From Mytilus californianus (lineage: Eukaryota > Mollusca > Bivalvia > Mytilida > Mytilidae): a DNA stretch of 64,000 nt. Positions 11,307 to 21,531 of this stretch are shown here, piece by piece. The DNA lies in assembly GCF_021869535.1 (NCBI RefSeq), contig NW_026262712.1:99390140-99454139 (forward strand), given 5' to 3'. A model generated the notes under the pieces. That model did no database searches and was not told the origin of the DNA. It was given only the letters and a program-made list of their open reading frames with translations. Position 1 is the first letter of the stretch; each line of letters begins with the position of its first letter. The position numbers and the translations under genes were made by a program.

Positions 11307-12775
11307 ACAAATTGAAAATAAAATGCTTTGCTGAGCGCCGCCTGATACGACCGCAGTGGTCGAACCCTGAACAGTTTGGGCAAATTTGGACACAATATTC
11401 AAGCTTGATTCTATCTGAATTTGGATTGTGATCAAATTTTTGACACAATATAGGTTTCTGACACAAAATAAATGTTGTCAAAGATCTTACAAATCTGATG
11501 CGCAATACTGTGCAATTGAAGATTTCTTCTTGAAATTTTTCAAAAATCCTAAATTTTGAAAATTTTGAAAAAAATATGAACCCTTTAAAAAAAATATTGG
11601 ACCCCCCTTCCCCTAAAACGTTTTGACCCCCTCCCCCTTTTAGCATTAACCATCATACTCAATTGCAGTCTTTCCTTTGTAGTATGGAACCTTGTAGTAC
11701 AATTTTAGAGAGATCCATACACTTAATCACAAGTTACTGTCTGGAAACTAGAAAAATGTTTTTTTTAACCATAAAAGCCCATTTAAATACATCATAACAG
11801 TATTAAAATAGAAAATGACATCATAGTCATGGCTAAAATTAAAAAAAACCTTCATCAGCAACTTTTAATAGTAATATCTAAAAATATATTGACAGCTAGG
11901 ACTTTGCAACCATAAAAACCCATTTAAATACATCAGAAAAGTATTAAAATAGAAATGACATCATAATCATGCCTAAAATTAAAACACTTTCATCAGCAAC
12001 ATTAAATAGTAATATCTAAAAATAAAATTCCTTCACATACATAATCATGGCTAAAATTAAATAATTTTTAAAATAGAAAACGACATCATAATCATGCCTA
12101 GAATTAAAAAGCCTCCATCAGCAACATTAAATAGTAATATCTAAAAATAAAATTCCTTCACATACATAATCATGGCTGTAATTAAATTAACTTTATTAAA
12201 CATTTTTAAAATAGTAACTTCTAAAAATAAATTGACAGCTAATCACCTAAAGACAATGCATTTCGTGATAAATAATTTACAAGCAGTGAAAGGGAGGTAA
12301 TTTGACAATATGTGTTTGAATTACCTCCCTTACATTGCTTTAAAATTATGTTTTTGTACTTTAAAAGTAATTGTCCAATAACCTGGAAACCCTTGTTTTT
12401 TCCCCTTTTTTGCCCCTAATTCCTAGTTTGAGCCATAACCCCCAAAGCAAATTCTTACCATCCCTTTGTGATATGGTAACTTGTGGTATAATTTCAGAGA
12501 GATCCATACACCATTTCACAAGTTATTGTCTGGAAATTAGAAAAATGCTTATTTGGGCCCCATTTTGGCCCCTAATTCCTGAACTGTTAAGACTATAACC
12601 CCCAAAATCAATCCCAACCTTCCATTTGTGTTCATAAACCTTATTGTGAAATTTCATAGAAATCCATACACTTAAACAAAAGTTATTGTCCGGAAACCAA
12701 TGTGTCTTCGGACGACGACGACGACGACGACGACGTGATACCATATACGACCGCAAAATTTTCGCGGTCGTATAA
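11307..12775 (+). mobile_element. Hairpin/(GAC)n element with internal tandem repeats, copy 1
   Basis: Inserted in a satellite monomer: the monomer breaks off at TTTGAAAA and resumes at AAAACCGGGG. The left end has GAGCGCCGCCTGATACGACC and the motif GAACCCTGAACAGTT. The interior has ~130-bp repeats (11700-12200, marked by AGTAATATCTAAAAAT) and ~160-bp repeats (marked by GAGATCCATACAC and AAGTTATTGTC), plus an 11-bp-arm hairpin GGGAGGTAATT at 12290-12332. The right end is (GAC)n at 12711-12735 followed by a strong hairpin TACGACCGC/GCGGTCGTA. Core repeats, microsatellite and terminal hairpin are the plan of non-autonomous Helitron-like elements in bivalves (pearl/CvE/MgE type). That assignment is inference. 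Confidence 0.7.
12711..12775. repeat. (GAC)n microsatellite plus terminal hairpin
   Basis: About eight GAC repeats, then GTGATACCA and a hairpin with 9-bp or longer arms TACGACCGC/GCGGTCGTA and a short AT loop. The same arrangement ends the second copy at 58010-58083. Confidence 0.85.
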
Positions 12776-13647
12776 AAAACCGGGGGGTTGGCCTATTCCA
12801 TTATTTTTCTAGAGAAAAAAAATGAGGGATGTCACGGGGTATGGCTATATAGGTCTTGTAGAAGAGAAACAGGCGCATCGTTTGCGCAAGGTTTCGAGTG
12901 GTGCTATGTTAAAAAATCTGAAACTAGGGCTAAAATTTGAAAATTTTTGAAAAAAAACCACGGGGTTAGCCTATTCCATGGCTTATAGAGAAAGCTAATG
13001 AGGAGTGCCACGGGGTATGGCTATATATGTTTTGTAGAGGAGAAACGGGTGCATCGTTTGCACAAGGTTTCGAGTGACGCTATTTTCAAAAATCTGAAAC
13101 TAGGGCTCGAAATTTGAAAAATTTGGAAAAAAAACGGGGGGTTGGCCTATTCCATGGCTTCTAGAGAAACTTAATGAGGGGTATCACGGCTATGGCTATA
13201 TAGGTCTTGTTGAGGAGAAACAGGCGCATCGTCTGCGCAAGGTTTCGAGTGGCGCTATGTTAAAAAATCTGAAACTAGGGCTGGGAATTAGAAAAATTTG
13301 GAATAAAACCGAGGGTTGGCCTATTCCATGGCTTCTAAAGAAAATTTATGATGGGTGTCACGGGGTATGGCTATATAGGTCTTGTAGAGGAGAAACAGAC
13401 GCATCGTTTGCGCAAGGTTTCGAGTGGCGCTGTGTTAAAAAATCTGAAACTAGGGCTCGAAATTTGAAAAATGTGGAAAAAAAATCGGGGGGGGGGGGGG
13501 GGGGGTTGGCCTATTCCATGGCTTCTAGAGAAAAATAATGATGGGTGTCACGGGGTATGGCTATACATGTCTTGTAAAGAAGTAAGAGGAGCAGCGTTTG
13601 CACAAGGTTTCGAGTGGCGCTATGTTAAAAAATCTGAAACTAGGGCT
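12776..13647 (+). repeat. 176-bp satellite, right block
   Basis: Continuation of the array split by the element at 11307-12775. Five further units are marked at about 12792, 12970, 13146, 13320 and 13510 (spacings 178, 176, 174 and 190). A poly-G tract of about 20 at 13484-13505 accounts for the longest unit. The array ends after CTGAAACTAGGGCT at 13647, where LINE-derived sequence begins. Confidence 0.85.
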
Positions 13648-14546
13648 GCTTCCACTATGACATGGGACGCACAGATCGCCCAAAAACACCGCGGAGGAGT
13701 AATGATAGCATCGGAACAAACACTACAGCTGAGGAACATTATCAAAAGCACGTATATAGAACTGCTAACTGGTACAATTAAGTTAGAAGGAAAAATGCTT
13801 ATAGGTGCATGATGTAGACCAAAAAAACAAACAACACTTACCTCAACAAAATTAAAGACGAAATAAATGCCATCAGGGCGAAATATCAAAAAGATATGCT
13901 CCTTATTTGAGGCGACTTCAACCTACCAGATATTGCCCCGGCAGAACAAACAATATACCATAGACAGTATCCCACCAGGATTAACTAGGCTTTCCTAGAG
14001 CTTGTAGCTAACACCGGACTAGAACAAATTGTTCACTTCCCAAAACGTAAAGAGAACACAGGTTGGGTCTAATGCTAACTTTTCACCCATCATTTAAATT
14101 AGGATGCAAATCTTTACCATCAATAGGAAACAGCAACCATGACACTGACAGTTGTACTAGATAGGACATGTAAAAAGTAAAATAACAAAAATACCGAACT
14201 CCAAGGAAAATTAAAAAAGGAAAGTTCGTAATCAAAAGGCAAAATCAAAAGCTCAAACACATAAAACGAATGGATAACAGTAAACCACAGAATAAAGGAA
14301 GATCTTCAAACTTTTATCATAACCTTCAAAAACATCAGAGACAGAAATGTTGAATCTTTGTGGCAGGGATTTAAAACGAACATACACACCACCATAGAGA
14401 AGAGCGTACAATCAAAATTACTCAAGAAAAACACATCCATAAATGGAGTAATACAACCGTTAGACGCAAAATAAACCAAAAACAAAAGGCACACAAGAAG
14501 GCTTGAGAGACATTAATAGGTATAAGAAATTTCAAACTACATTAAA
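13648..14546 (+). pseudogene. LINE endonuclease-domain remnant
   Basis: Broken plus-strand frames give a run of AP-endonuclease-type LINE motifs: HRGGVMIASEQTL, a YRP-type block, GDFNLPDI (about 13910, preceded by a stop), QIVHFPKRKENT, LMLTFHPS and a decayed HD block near 14135. Lysine-rich linker sequence follows (to about 14540), as in CR1/Jockey-type ORF2 upstream of the RT. No RT follows, because the sequence runs straight into the 3' end of a Penelope-like element on the opposite strand. Confidence 0.65.
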
Positions 14547-16440
14547 AGAGAGGCGAAAGATATCAAAACGAAAATAAACTGACAACGCTATGGTTAAAAA
14601 AGAAAAAGACCAACAGGTAAACACTAGTACACAAAACAAAACATAGAAAACAAAAGATTGAGCAACATGAACCACACCAAAAACTTGAGGTGATCTCAGG
14701 GTTCTCCGGACGGTCAAGCAGATCTTGTTGCTCATGTTAGTACAAACCCGCTTATAAGTCTAATTCGGTAGGTCACATTCGGAAAAACGGGGCGGGTTTG
14801 TAGTTACGACATTAGGAATATATCCGCTCTCATCTGTGAAACGGATATTCCATAACGGTCAACCAACTCGTGATGGCGTCCGTAAAACTTACGAAGGGAT
14901 GATTTCAACTTTTGGTTTAATAGCTTCCTTGTGAGCAGCAACCTTCTATTAAGGAAATCATGATAGGAAATACAAGCCCTGGAATATCGTTTCAACTGGG
15001 AGATATGTGCTCCGTATGCAGGCGCTGCTTGGATGTTGCTACATAGAAATGGAATGTTCACCATTTGGAAGCTGAAATCATCTCTTTTGTCGTAAAGTTG
15101 TGTTTTCAACCGACCCTCATTGTCAATTTCTAGATGTAAGTCAAGATATGAGGCAGACTTAACTGTATCTGTTGGATTTTTTATCTCAAGTTCGATAGGA
15201 TAGATGCGTTCAACATAGTCACCAAATTCTGAATTATTTAGTGAGAGAACATCATCTATATAGCGGAAAGTAAAGTTAAAGGATACTGCCAACTTTTTTT
15301 CTTTCTTCCTAAGAAGTTCCTCAAATCAGCCTCATATGAATAAAGGAACAAGTCGGCAAGAAGAGGGGCACAGTTTGTTCTCATGGGAATGCCGATTGTT
15401 TTTTGAAAATTACGTCCTCCAAACGTAATAAATATGTTGTCAATCAAGAAATCAAGCATCTCGATAATGTCAGTTTTAGAGAATTTGTTGTTTGAATCAG
15501 AGTGATTTTTTACAAAGTAGGATGTATCCCTCCCTAAGACAAGATACTTGTATCTATGTTGGCCATTCATTTTAATGAAACAAAGCGGGACCAATCTCTC
15601 AGTTTGTCATTTAGTTTGGAATGGGAATACTTGTTTAAAGAGTACAATAGTCAAATATTATTGCAAGATGAAAGAGTCTTAGATTGTATGTAATCGAAAA
15701 GATCTTTGGAATTTTCAGTATATACACATCTGATTCACGCCACCTCTATAATAGGTAGTTTCACAATAACTTTGAAGCCCGGCTTTGATTGCTGATAAAA
15801 GTGATGTTTATAATTTAGAAAGAGGTTTTGTTGAGCACCTGGAAGACCCAGCAATATACCGTTGTTTGTAAGGACACTCATGTAGTTCAGGTATCCAATA
15901 CATGTTGGAAGATCCAGGTCTTCATCTTTGGTTGAAATTCTAATAGAACATAGAACAGATCTATGATTATCCAGGATTTCCACTTAAGTAAGTGTCGTGG
16001 GGGTATATGTTGAGTGAATTGTCAATACCTAATTCATTTATCAAGCAGTTTATGTAATGTGATTTACACACAAAAACGATGTTGTTTGGGGCTTTATCTG
16101 CGAGGACAACACCATATTTGTCATGAAGATAGGACAAGTGTTTGCAACATTTGGGTCTTTAAAGATTGATGTAGCATGGGTATTAACAGACCCATTCAGT
16201 TTCTTAATTCTGAGTTGTATTAACGACCTCACAGCTTTAATCCATTCGGAAAGAGTATCTACGTCTTCTTTCTTGCGTTTAACCCATTGCCTGGCATAAT
16301 CCGCGGCTGAATCCATCAGTATTTTGACGTTGTGTTTCTAATGGATGGATTAAGGCTCACGATATTTTGGGACTTTGGATAACACATTTCGCAGAGAAGT
16401 GTTATTGACAAGGTTTATATGTATACATAAGAAAAACACG
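14547..16440 (-). pseudogene. Penelope-like element, type 1 (RT plus 3' tail)
   Basis: Minus-strand order: N-terminal YARQWVKRKKEDVDTLSEW (from 16316, with related broken sequence to about 16440); FKVIVKLPIIEVA (15983-15735); FSKTDIIEMLDFLIDNIF and IGIPMRTNCAPLLADLFLYS (15594-15256); FTFRYIDDVLSLNNSEFGDY and SASYLDLHLEID (15292-14804), ending just after the RT thumb. YIDD is the catalytic metal-binding motif and looks intact, but frameshifts and stops split the ORF. The 3' tail (14547-14803) has the GTGCCACATGTGGAGCAGG-type family sequence in decayed form and ends at the TATCTTTCGCC-type terminus. No C-terminal GIY-YIG follows the RT. A Naiad-type PLE with N-terminal GIY-YIG would fit, but that end is missing here. 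Confidence 0.8.
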
Positions 16441-16840
16441 GACATAAACTTTTGCTTTTTACTAAGTATTGAATATGTATTTAGACTTAATTGTTGTTTG
16501 TATCTGAACAATATTTTTTAAAGTTTGTATTTTCTTAATTGTTCATTGCCGAAAAACAACTTTTTCCGCATGGAGTGTCTGCATATTTGCAATTTCATAT
16601 TAGACAATATCGCTTGTTCATATAAGAAACGGTTTTCTGCATTCGCTTTTTCCATAGACTGATAGTGTTATATTTAAAATAAAATCAACTACGTTGCAAT
16701 CGATATGGTTGAACCTTTTTCTTCAAAGATCCTGACTGTCTTCACATGTTTTTCTTTTTTTCTTAATCACCTAATAAGAAATAAAACCTCAGAAGAAATA
16801 AGGAAGCAATGCGAGAGGACTACATTTTAATATATATATT

Positions 16841-16894
16841 GCGGTTTTTATCCAACGCAATCATAGGTTTGAACGTTGTTTTCAATTTAGACTT

Positions 16895-16960
<66 letters not shown>

Positions 16961-17014
16961 AAGTCTAAATTGAAAACAACGTTCTATCCTATGATTGCGT
17001 TGGATAAAAACCGC
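16841..17014. repeat. Inverted unit ends around a (TA)n tract
   Basis: A 57-59-bp arm (16841-16899, reverse orientation) and its near-complement (16956-17014, start of the 541-bp array) flank about 56 bp of pure TA. The left arm carries GGTTTGAACG, as in the array at 58 kb. The right arm carries the array-1 variant (TCTATCC in place of TCAAACC). The whole could extrude as a long cruciform. Confidence 0.85.
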
Positions 17015-17311
17015 AATTTTTATACGTGTGCATGTAAAACAAATTTCTTGGTAGAGGGGTCTAAATACAGCACAAACAACATTTTCCAAAAAGACCAAAT
17101 GAGTGAAAAAGTATATTTTAACAAAACGCATTTGACTAGCAGGTCGAACAACTGATGTTCTTAAACCCTGCTGACTGCCATTGGCGATTGCCAAATAAAC
17201 GGATCACCGATGTAATAAATGGATCTCAATCATAAATTTAATACTAAACATAAAATAATAAACTTGCGGAAAAGATGGTATACCGCAAACAAATGGTGCA
17301 AAGGTTTTTGT

Positions 17312-17355
17312 ACACCATATCCGGATTTCGACAATTAATGTCTCTTCAGTGATGT
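17312..17355 (-). ncRNA. Type I hammerhead ribozyme, array 1 unit 1
   Basis: Minus strand: stem I strand ACAUCA, core CUGAAGA, stem II GACA-UUAAU-UGUC, GAA, stem III AUCC/GGAU without a loop, cleavage after AUA, then UGGUGU closing stem I (6 bp with one G-U). All conserved core positions (C3 U4 G5 A6 G8 A9, G12 A13 A14, A15.1-U16.1, H17) are present. Predicted cut lies between 17318 and 17317. The loopless stem III implies cleavage as a double hammerhead in dimeric transcripts. Confidence 0.88.
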
Positions 17356-17852
17356 TAGAAATCGAAACGGTATTTGGAAGGCCATATAATTTACCTCAAT
17401 TTAGGATAGACTCTTGAATTTTGAAAGAGTCAAAATAGGATGAACGGATCATATAAACCCGAAGGCAAATATAATACAAGCCCAAACGAAAAAATATAAA
17501 CAAGTCTAAATTGAAAACAACGTTCTATCCTATGATTGCGTTGGATAAAAACCGCAATTTTTATACGTGTGCATGTAAAACAAATTTCTTGGTAGAGGGA
17601 TCTAAATACAGCACAAACAACATTTTCCAAAAAGACCAAATGAGTGAAAAAGTATATTTTAACAAAACGCATTTGACTAGCAGGTCGAACAACTGATGTT
17701 CTTAAACCCTGCTGACTGCCATTGGCGATTGCCAAATAAACGGATCACCGATGTAATAAATGGATCTCAATCATAAATTTAATACTAAACATAAAATAAT
17801 AAACTTGCGGAAAAGATGGTATACCGCAAACAAATGGTGCAAAGGTTTTTGT

Positions 17853-17896
17853 ACACCATATCCGGATTTCGACAATTAATGTCTCTTCAGTGATGT
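17853..17896 (-). ncRNA. Type I hammerhead ribozyme, array 1 unit 2
   Basis: Sequence identical to unit 1 over all 44 positions. Predicted cut between 17859 and 17858. Together with the unit 1 cut it releases 17858-17318, exactly 541 nt. Confidence 0.88.
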
Positions 17897-18393
17897 TAGA
17901 AATCGAAACGGTATTTGGAAGGCCATATAATTTACCTCAATTTAAGATAGACTCTTGAATTTTGAAAGAGTCAAAATAGGATGAACGGATCATATAAACC
18001 CGAAGGCAAATATAATACAAGCCCAAACGAAAAAATATGAACAAGTCTAAATTGAAAACAACGTTCTATCCTATGATTGCGTTGGATAAAAACCGCAATT
18101 TTCATACGTGTGCATGTAAAACAAATTTCTTGGTAGAGGGGTCTAAATACAGCACAAACAACATTTTCCAAAAAGACCAAATGAGTGAAAAAGTATATTT
18201 TAACAAAACGCATTTGACTAGCAGGTCGAACAACTGATGTTCTTAAACCCTGCTGACTGCCATTGGCGATTGCCAAATAAACGGATCACCGATGTAATAA
18301 ATGGATCTCAATCATAAATTTAATACTAAACATAAAATAATAAACTTGCGGAAAAGATGGTATACCGCAAACAAATGGTGCAAAGGTTTTTGT

Positions 18394-18437
18394 ACACCAT
18401 ATCCGGATTTCGACAATTAATGTCTCTTCAGTGATGT
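18394..18437 (-). ncRNA. Type I hammerhead ribozyme, array 1 unit 3
   Basis: Identical core, stems and cleavage site to unit 1. Predicted cut between 18400 and 18399. Confidence 0.88.
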
Positions 18438-18934
18438 TAGAAATCGAAACGGTATTTGGAAGGCCATATAATTTACCTCAATTTAGGATAGACTCTTGAA
18501 TTTTGAAAGAGTCAAAATATGATGAACGGATCATATAAACCCGAAGGCAAATATAATACAAGCCCAAACGAAAAAATATAAACAAGTCTAAATTGAAAAC
18601 AACGTTCTATCCTATGATTGCGTTGGATAAAAACCGCAATTTTTATACGTGTGCATGTAAAACAAATTTCTTGGTAGAGGGGTCTAAATACAGCACAAAC
18701 AACATTTTCCAAAAAGACCAAACGAGTGAAAAAGTATATTTTAACAAAACGCATTTGACTAGCAGGTCGAACAACTGATGTTCTTAAACCCTGCTGACTG
18801 CCATTGGCGATTGCCAAATAAACGGATCACCGATGTAATAAATGGATCTCAATCATAAATTTAATACTAAACATAAAATAATAAACTTGCGGAAAAGATG
18901 GTATACCGCAAACAAATGGTGCAAAGGTTTTTGT

Positions 18935-18978
18935 ACACCATATCCGGATTTCGACAATTAATGTCTCTTCAGTGATGT
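18935..18978 (-). ncRNA. Type I hammerhead ribozyme, array 1 unit 4
   Basis: Identical core, stems and cleavage site to unit 1. Predicted cut between 18941 and 18940. Confidence 0.88.
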
Positions 18979-19475
18979 TAGAAATCGAAACGGTATTTGG
19001 AAGGCCATATAATTTACCTCAATTTAGGATAGACTCTTGAATTTTGAAAGAGTCAAAATAGGATGAACGGATCATATAAACCCGAAGGCAAATATAATAC
19101 AAGCCCAAACGAAAAAATATAAACAAGTCTAAATTGAAAACAACGTTCTATCCTATGATTGCGTTGGATAAAAACCGCAATTTTTATACGTGTGCATGTA
19201 AAACAAATTTCTTGGTAGAGGGGTCTAAATACAGCACAAACAACATTTTCCAAAAATACCAAATGAGTGAAAAAGTATATTTTAACAAAACGCATTTGAC
19301 TAGCAGGTCGAACAACTGATGTTCTTAAACCCTGCTGACTGCCATTGGCGATTGCCAAATAAACGGATCACCGATGTAATAAATGGATCTCAATCATAAA
19401 TGTAATACTAAACATAAAATAATAAACTTGCGGAAAAGATGGTATACCGCAAACAAATGGTGCAAAGGTTTTTGT

Positions 19476-19519
19476 ACATCATATCCGGATTTCGACAATT
19501 AATGTCTCTTCAGTGATGT
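19476..19519 (-). ncRNA. Type I hammerhead ribozyme, array 1 unit 5
   Basis: As unit 1 except for one change in the 3' strand of stem I (UGGUGU to UGAUGU), which turns a G-U wobble at position 1.3/2.3 into an A-U pair. The fold is therefore kept, if anything strengthened. Confidence 0.88.
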
Positions 19520-20016
19520 TAGAAATCGAAACGGTATTTGGAAGGCCATATAATTTACCTCAATTTAGGATAGACTCTTGAATTTTGAAAGAGTCAAAAT
19601 ATGATGAACGGATCATATAAACCCGAAGGCAAATATAATACAAGCCCAAACGAAAAAATATAAACAAGTCTAAATTGAAAACAACGTTCTATCCTATGAT
19701 TGCGTTGGATAAAAACCGCAATTTTTATACGTGTGCATGTAAAACAAATTTCTTGGTAGAGGGGTCTAAATACAGCACAAACAACATTTTCCAAAAAGAC
19801 CAAATGAGTGAAAAAGTATATTTTAACAAAACGCATTTGACTAGCAGGTCGAACAACTGATGTTCTTAAACCCTGCTGACTGCCATTGGCGATTGCCAAA
19901 TAAACGGATCACCGATGTAATAAATGGATCTCAATCATAAATTTAATACTAAACAGAAAATAATAAACTTGCAGAAAAGATGGTATACCGCAAACAAATG
20001 GTGCAAAGGATTTTGT

Positions 20017-20060
20017 ACACCATATCCGGATTTCGACAATTAATGTCTCTTCAGTGATGT
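20017..20060 (-). ncRNA. Type I hammerhead ribozyme, array 1 unit 6
   Basis: Identical core, stems and cleavage site to unit 1. This is the last complete ribozyme; the seventh unit is cut off at 20266, before its own hammerhead. Confidence 0.88.
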
Positions 20061-20479
20061 TAGAAATCGAAACGGTATTTGGAAGGCCATATAATTTACC
20101 TCAATTTAGGATAGACTCTTGAATTTTGAAAGAGTCAAAATAGGATGAACGGATCATATAGACCCGAAGGCAAATATAATACAAGCCCAAACGAAAAAAT
20201 ATAAACAAGTCTAAATTGAAAACAACGTTCTATCCTATGATTGCGTTGGATAAAAACCGCAATTTTATATATATAACTTCTCTTTATTAGCTGCTATAAC
20301 TATATCCTCTTTGTAATCCACAATGAAAACGAATATATCTGAATACACATTTTATTTTAATTCTAAGTTTGAAACAACACAATCACTAATTACGACATCA
20401 CTTAGTCTTTCTTCGTTTTTTGCATTAGTTTAAACTTAATTATTTATAGTGGATTGGGAAACAAGTTATTACAACTTAT

Positions 20480-20780
20480 ATTAATCCATTTCCACTTTGC
20501 TGGTGCGAGTGCTGCCTTGTAGCAGCCAGCTCTTTTTTGAAATCTACAAGGGTGTCTTTTACGTGCAAGAGATATTGCTCTCTCTTGACACGGGTCAGCC
20601 ATTTATCGTCCCCTTCCGACGGACTATCATCGTTTCTCAAGACCATACTCGCAAATAGTGTCAAGTTAGAGCCGAAAACTCAGTCCCTAAAATATTCTCC
20701 CCGGAACGGGGATCGAACCAGGAACCTTTGTGTTTGTAGTCCGATGTCCGATGTCCGCTAACCACTACACCACGGCTCTC
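20480..20780 (-). mobile_element. tRNA-derived SINE
   Basis: The minus strand begins with a tRNA-like head containing an A box TGGTGTAGTGG (20762-20772) and a B box GGTTCGATCCC (20709-20719). The anticodon arm is disrupted by a tandem ATGTCCG-type duplication, so it is not a working tRNA gene. The body continues leftward (GAGCCGAAAACTC at about 20665 on the plus strand, then GGGTCAGCCATTTATCG). Internal boxes imply RNA polymerase III transcription. The family may be a V-SINE/Deu-SINE-type molluscan SINE; not verified. Confidence 0.7.
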
Positions 20781-21242
20781 CTTTTTTGCATTAAGAATAT
20801 ACTTCATCGTCTTTATCCATTTTGAGACACAAAACGCATGTAATGGTATTCACGGATAATATATAAAGTAGTCCTAGCGCAAGCAAAAATCATGATACGC
20901 ATACGCTGTGTCTTCGTGTACATGTAGCAATACATGTTGTTTACCTTCAACTGTACTTTGTCCAATATTTTACAGAATGGACTGTTATCGGCTAATATCC
21001 TTAACAGAACGTGCAAAACATTAAGAGTTCGATTTCACAGTTTTTGCAGGGGATGAAATATTTAGCAACTAGACTTCCCGTTTTATGCAAAATGTTCAAA
21101 CACGTCTGCTTTTAATATCATTGCGTGTAATTATAAAACGGAAAATGTGGACGTATGTAATTGGGGAAAGGGATTGAAGTTGGAGGTAAATGTACTTTTA
21201 GAATGATAAAATTTACACAGTAAGCCAGTTTAAAAGAAAATG

Positions 21243-21248
21243 TTTATT
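21243..21248 (-). promoter_or_regulatory. Poly(A) signal AATAAA
   Basis: Minus-strand AATAAA in GTAATAAACATTTTC, just downstream of the stop codon at 21287. Confidence 0.5.
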
Positions 21249-21286
21249 ACAGTTCTTGGAAAAGATCAATCTATAGATCCACTATT

Positions 21287-21531
21287 CTAGCTATAGTCTG
21301 GTTGATATTTTTCTTTCTGATGTCGTTGTTGGTTTCCAATGACTTTGAAAGTCTGTACTGAAGCGCCTTGTGGCATGTTCCACCTATACCAATACTCCGA
21401 TATAACCGCAAGTTCATTTTTCGTACAGTTTCTTCTTTCTTCTAATGGTCTAGTTCTAAGTTGATGACGCCCATAGGAAGTAAAGAGCGGAGAACGACAT
21501 GGTTTCATTTGATCAGCAAAAATCACAAATT
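21287..21531 (-). CDS. Candidate terminal exon of an unrecognised gene
   Basis: The minus strand has a possible acceptor (TTTCATCAAG, weak pyrimidine tract) and then 80 codons ending TAG at 21287-21289. The peptide includes MKPCRSPLFTSYGRHQLRTR and EYWYRWNMPQGASVQTFKVI. It is basic and aromatic with no membrane segment, and reads like genuine coding sequence. An AATAAA lies 39-44 bp downstream of the stop, as expected for a last exon. The exon enters with two bases of a split codon. Its phase would accept the candidate exon at 40557-40741 (joint codon GAA), but the 19-kb gap and intervening retroelements make that link tentative. No family recognised. Confidence 0.45.

Larger units (their letters stand above)
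16956..20266 (-). mobile_element. Retrozyme-like array of 541-bp hammerhead units (array 1)
   Basis: Six full units and one partial (from 20204) of exactly 541 bp differ at only a handful of positions. Each holds one hammerhead ribozyme on the minus strand. Minus-strand tandem transcripts would be cut once per unit to give 541-nt RNAs with 5'-OH and 2',3'-cyclic-phosphate ends, the substrate type joined by RtcB ligase into circles. The array starts at a (TA)n tract and ends in an AT-rich TATATATA remnant. A 101-residue frame repeats on the minus strand but is shifted in the related array, so I treat the unit as non-coding. Animal retrozymes are an established class. Whether this 541-nt unit is catalogued I cannot check. 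Confidence 0.85.

Noticed and set aside
10978..13812. Frames such as those with GVWLYRSCRGETDASFAQGF inside the satellite
   Set aside because: Each frame breaks at the variable G tract and differs between monomers. The apparent coding look comes from repeat sequence.
17341..17375. Plus-strand GTGATG ... CGAAAC in the 541-bp unit as a second hammerhead
   Set aside because: C3 and A9 are wrong, and the bases between cannot form stem II with the required G-C closing pair. The true motif is on the opposite strand, overlapping this site.
17430..19899. Repeated 101-residue minus-strand frame in each array unit as a conserved protein
   Set aside because: It is preserved only because units are nearly identical. 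In array 2 the corresponding frame is shifted by single-base gaps, so there is no sign of protein-level constraint.
10547..20266. Regular repeats as a CRISPR array
   Set aside because: Units are contiguous tandem repeats with no unique spacers and no cas genes, in a eukaryotic setting.
20690..20785. Functional tRNA gene on the minus strand
   Set aside because: A and B boxes are good, but the anticodon arm is disrupted by a duplication and the acceptor stem does not pair; a SINE body follows.
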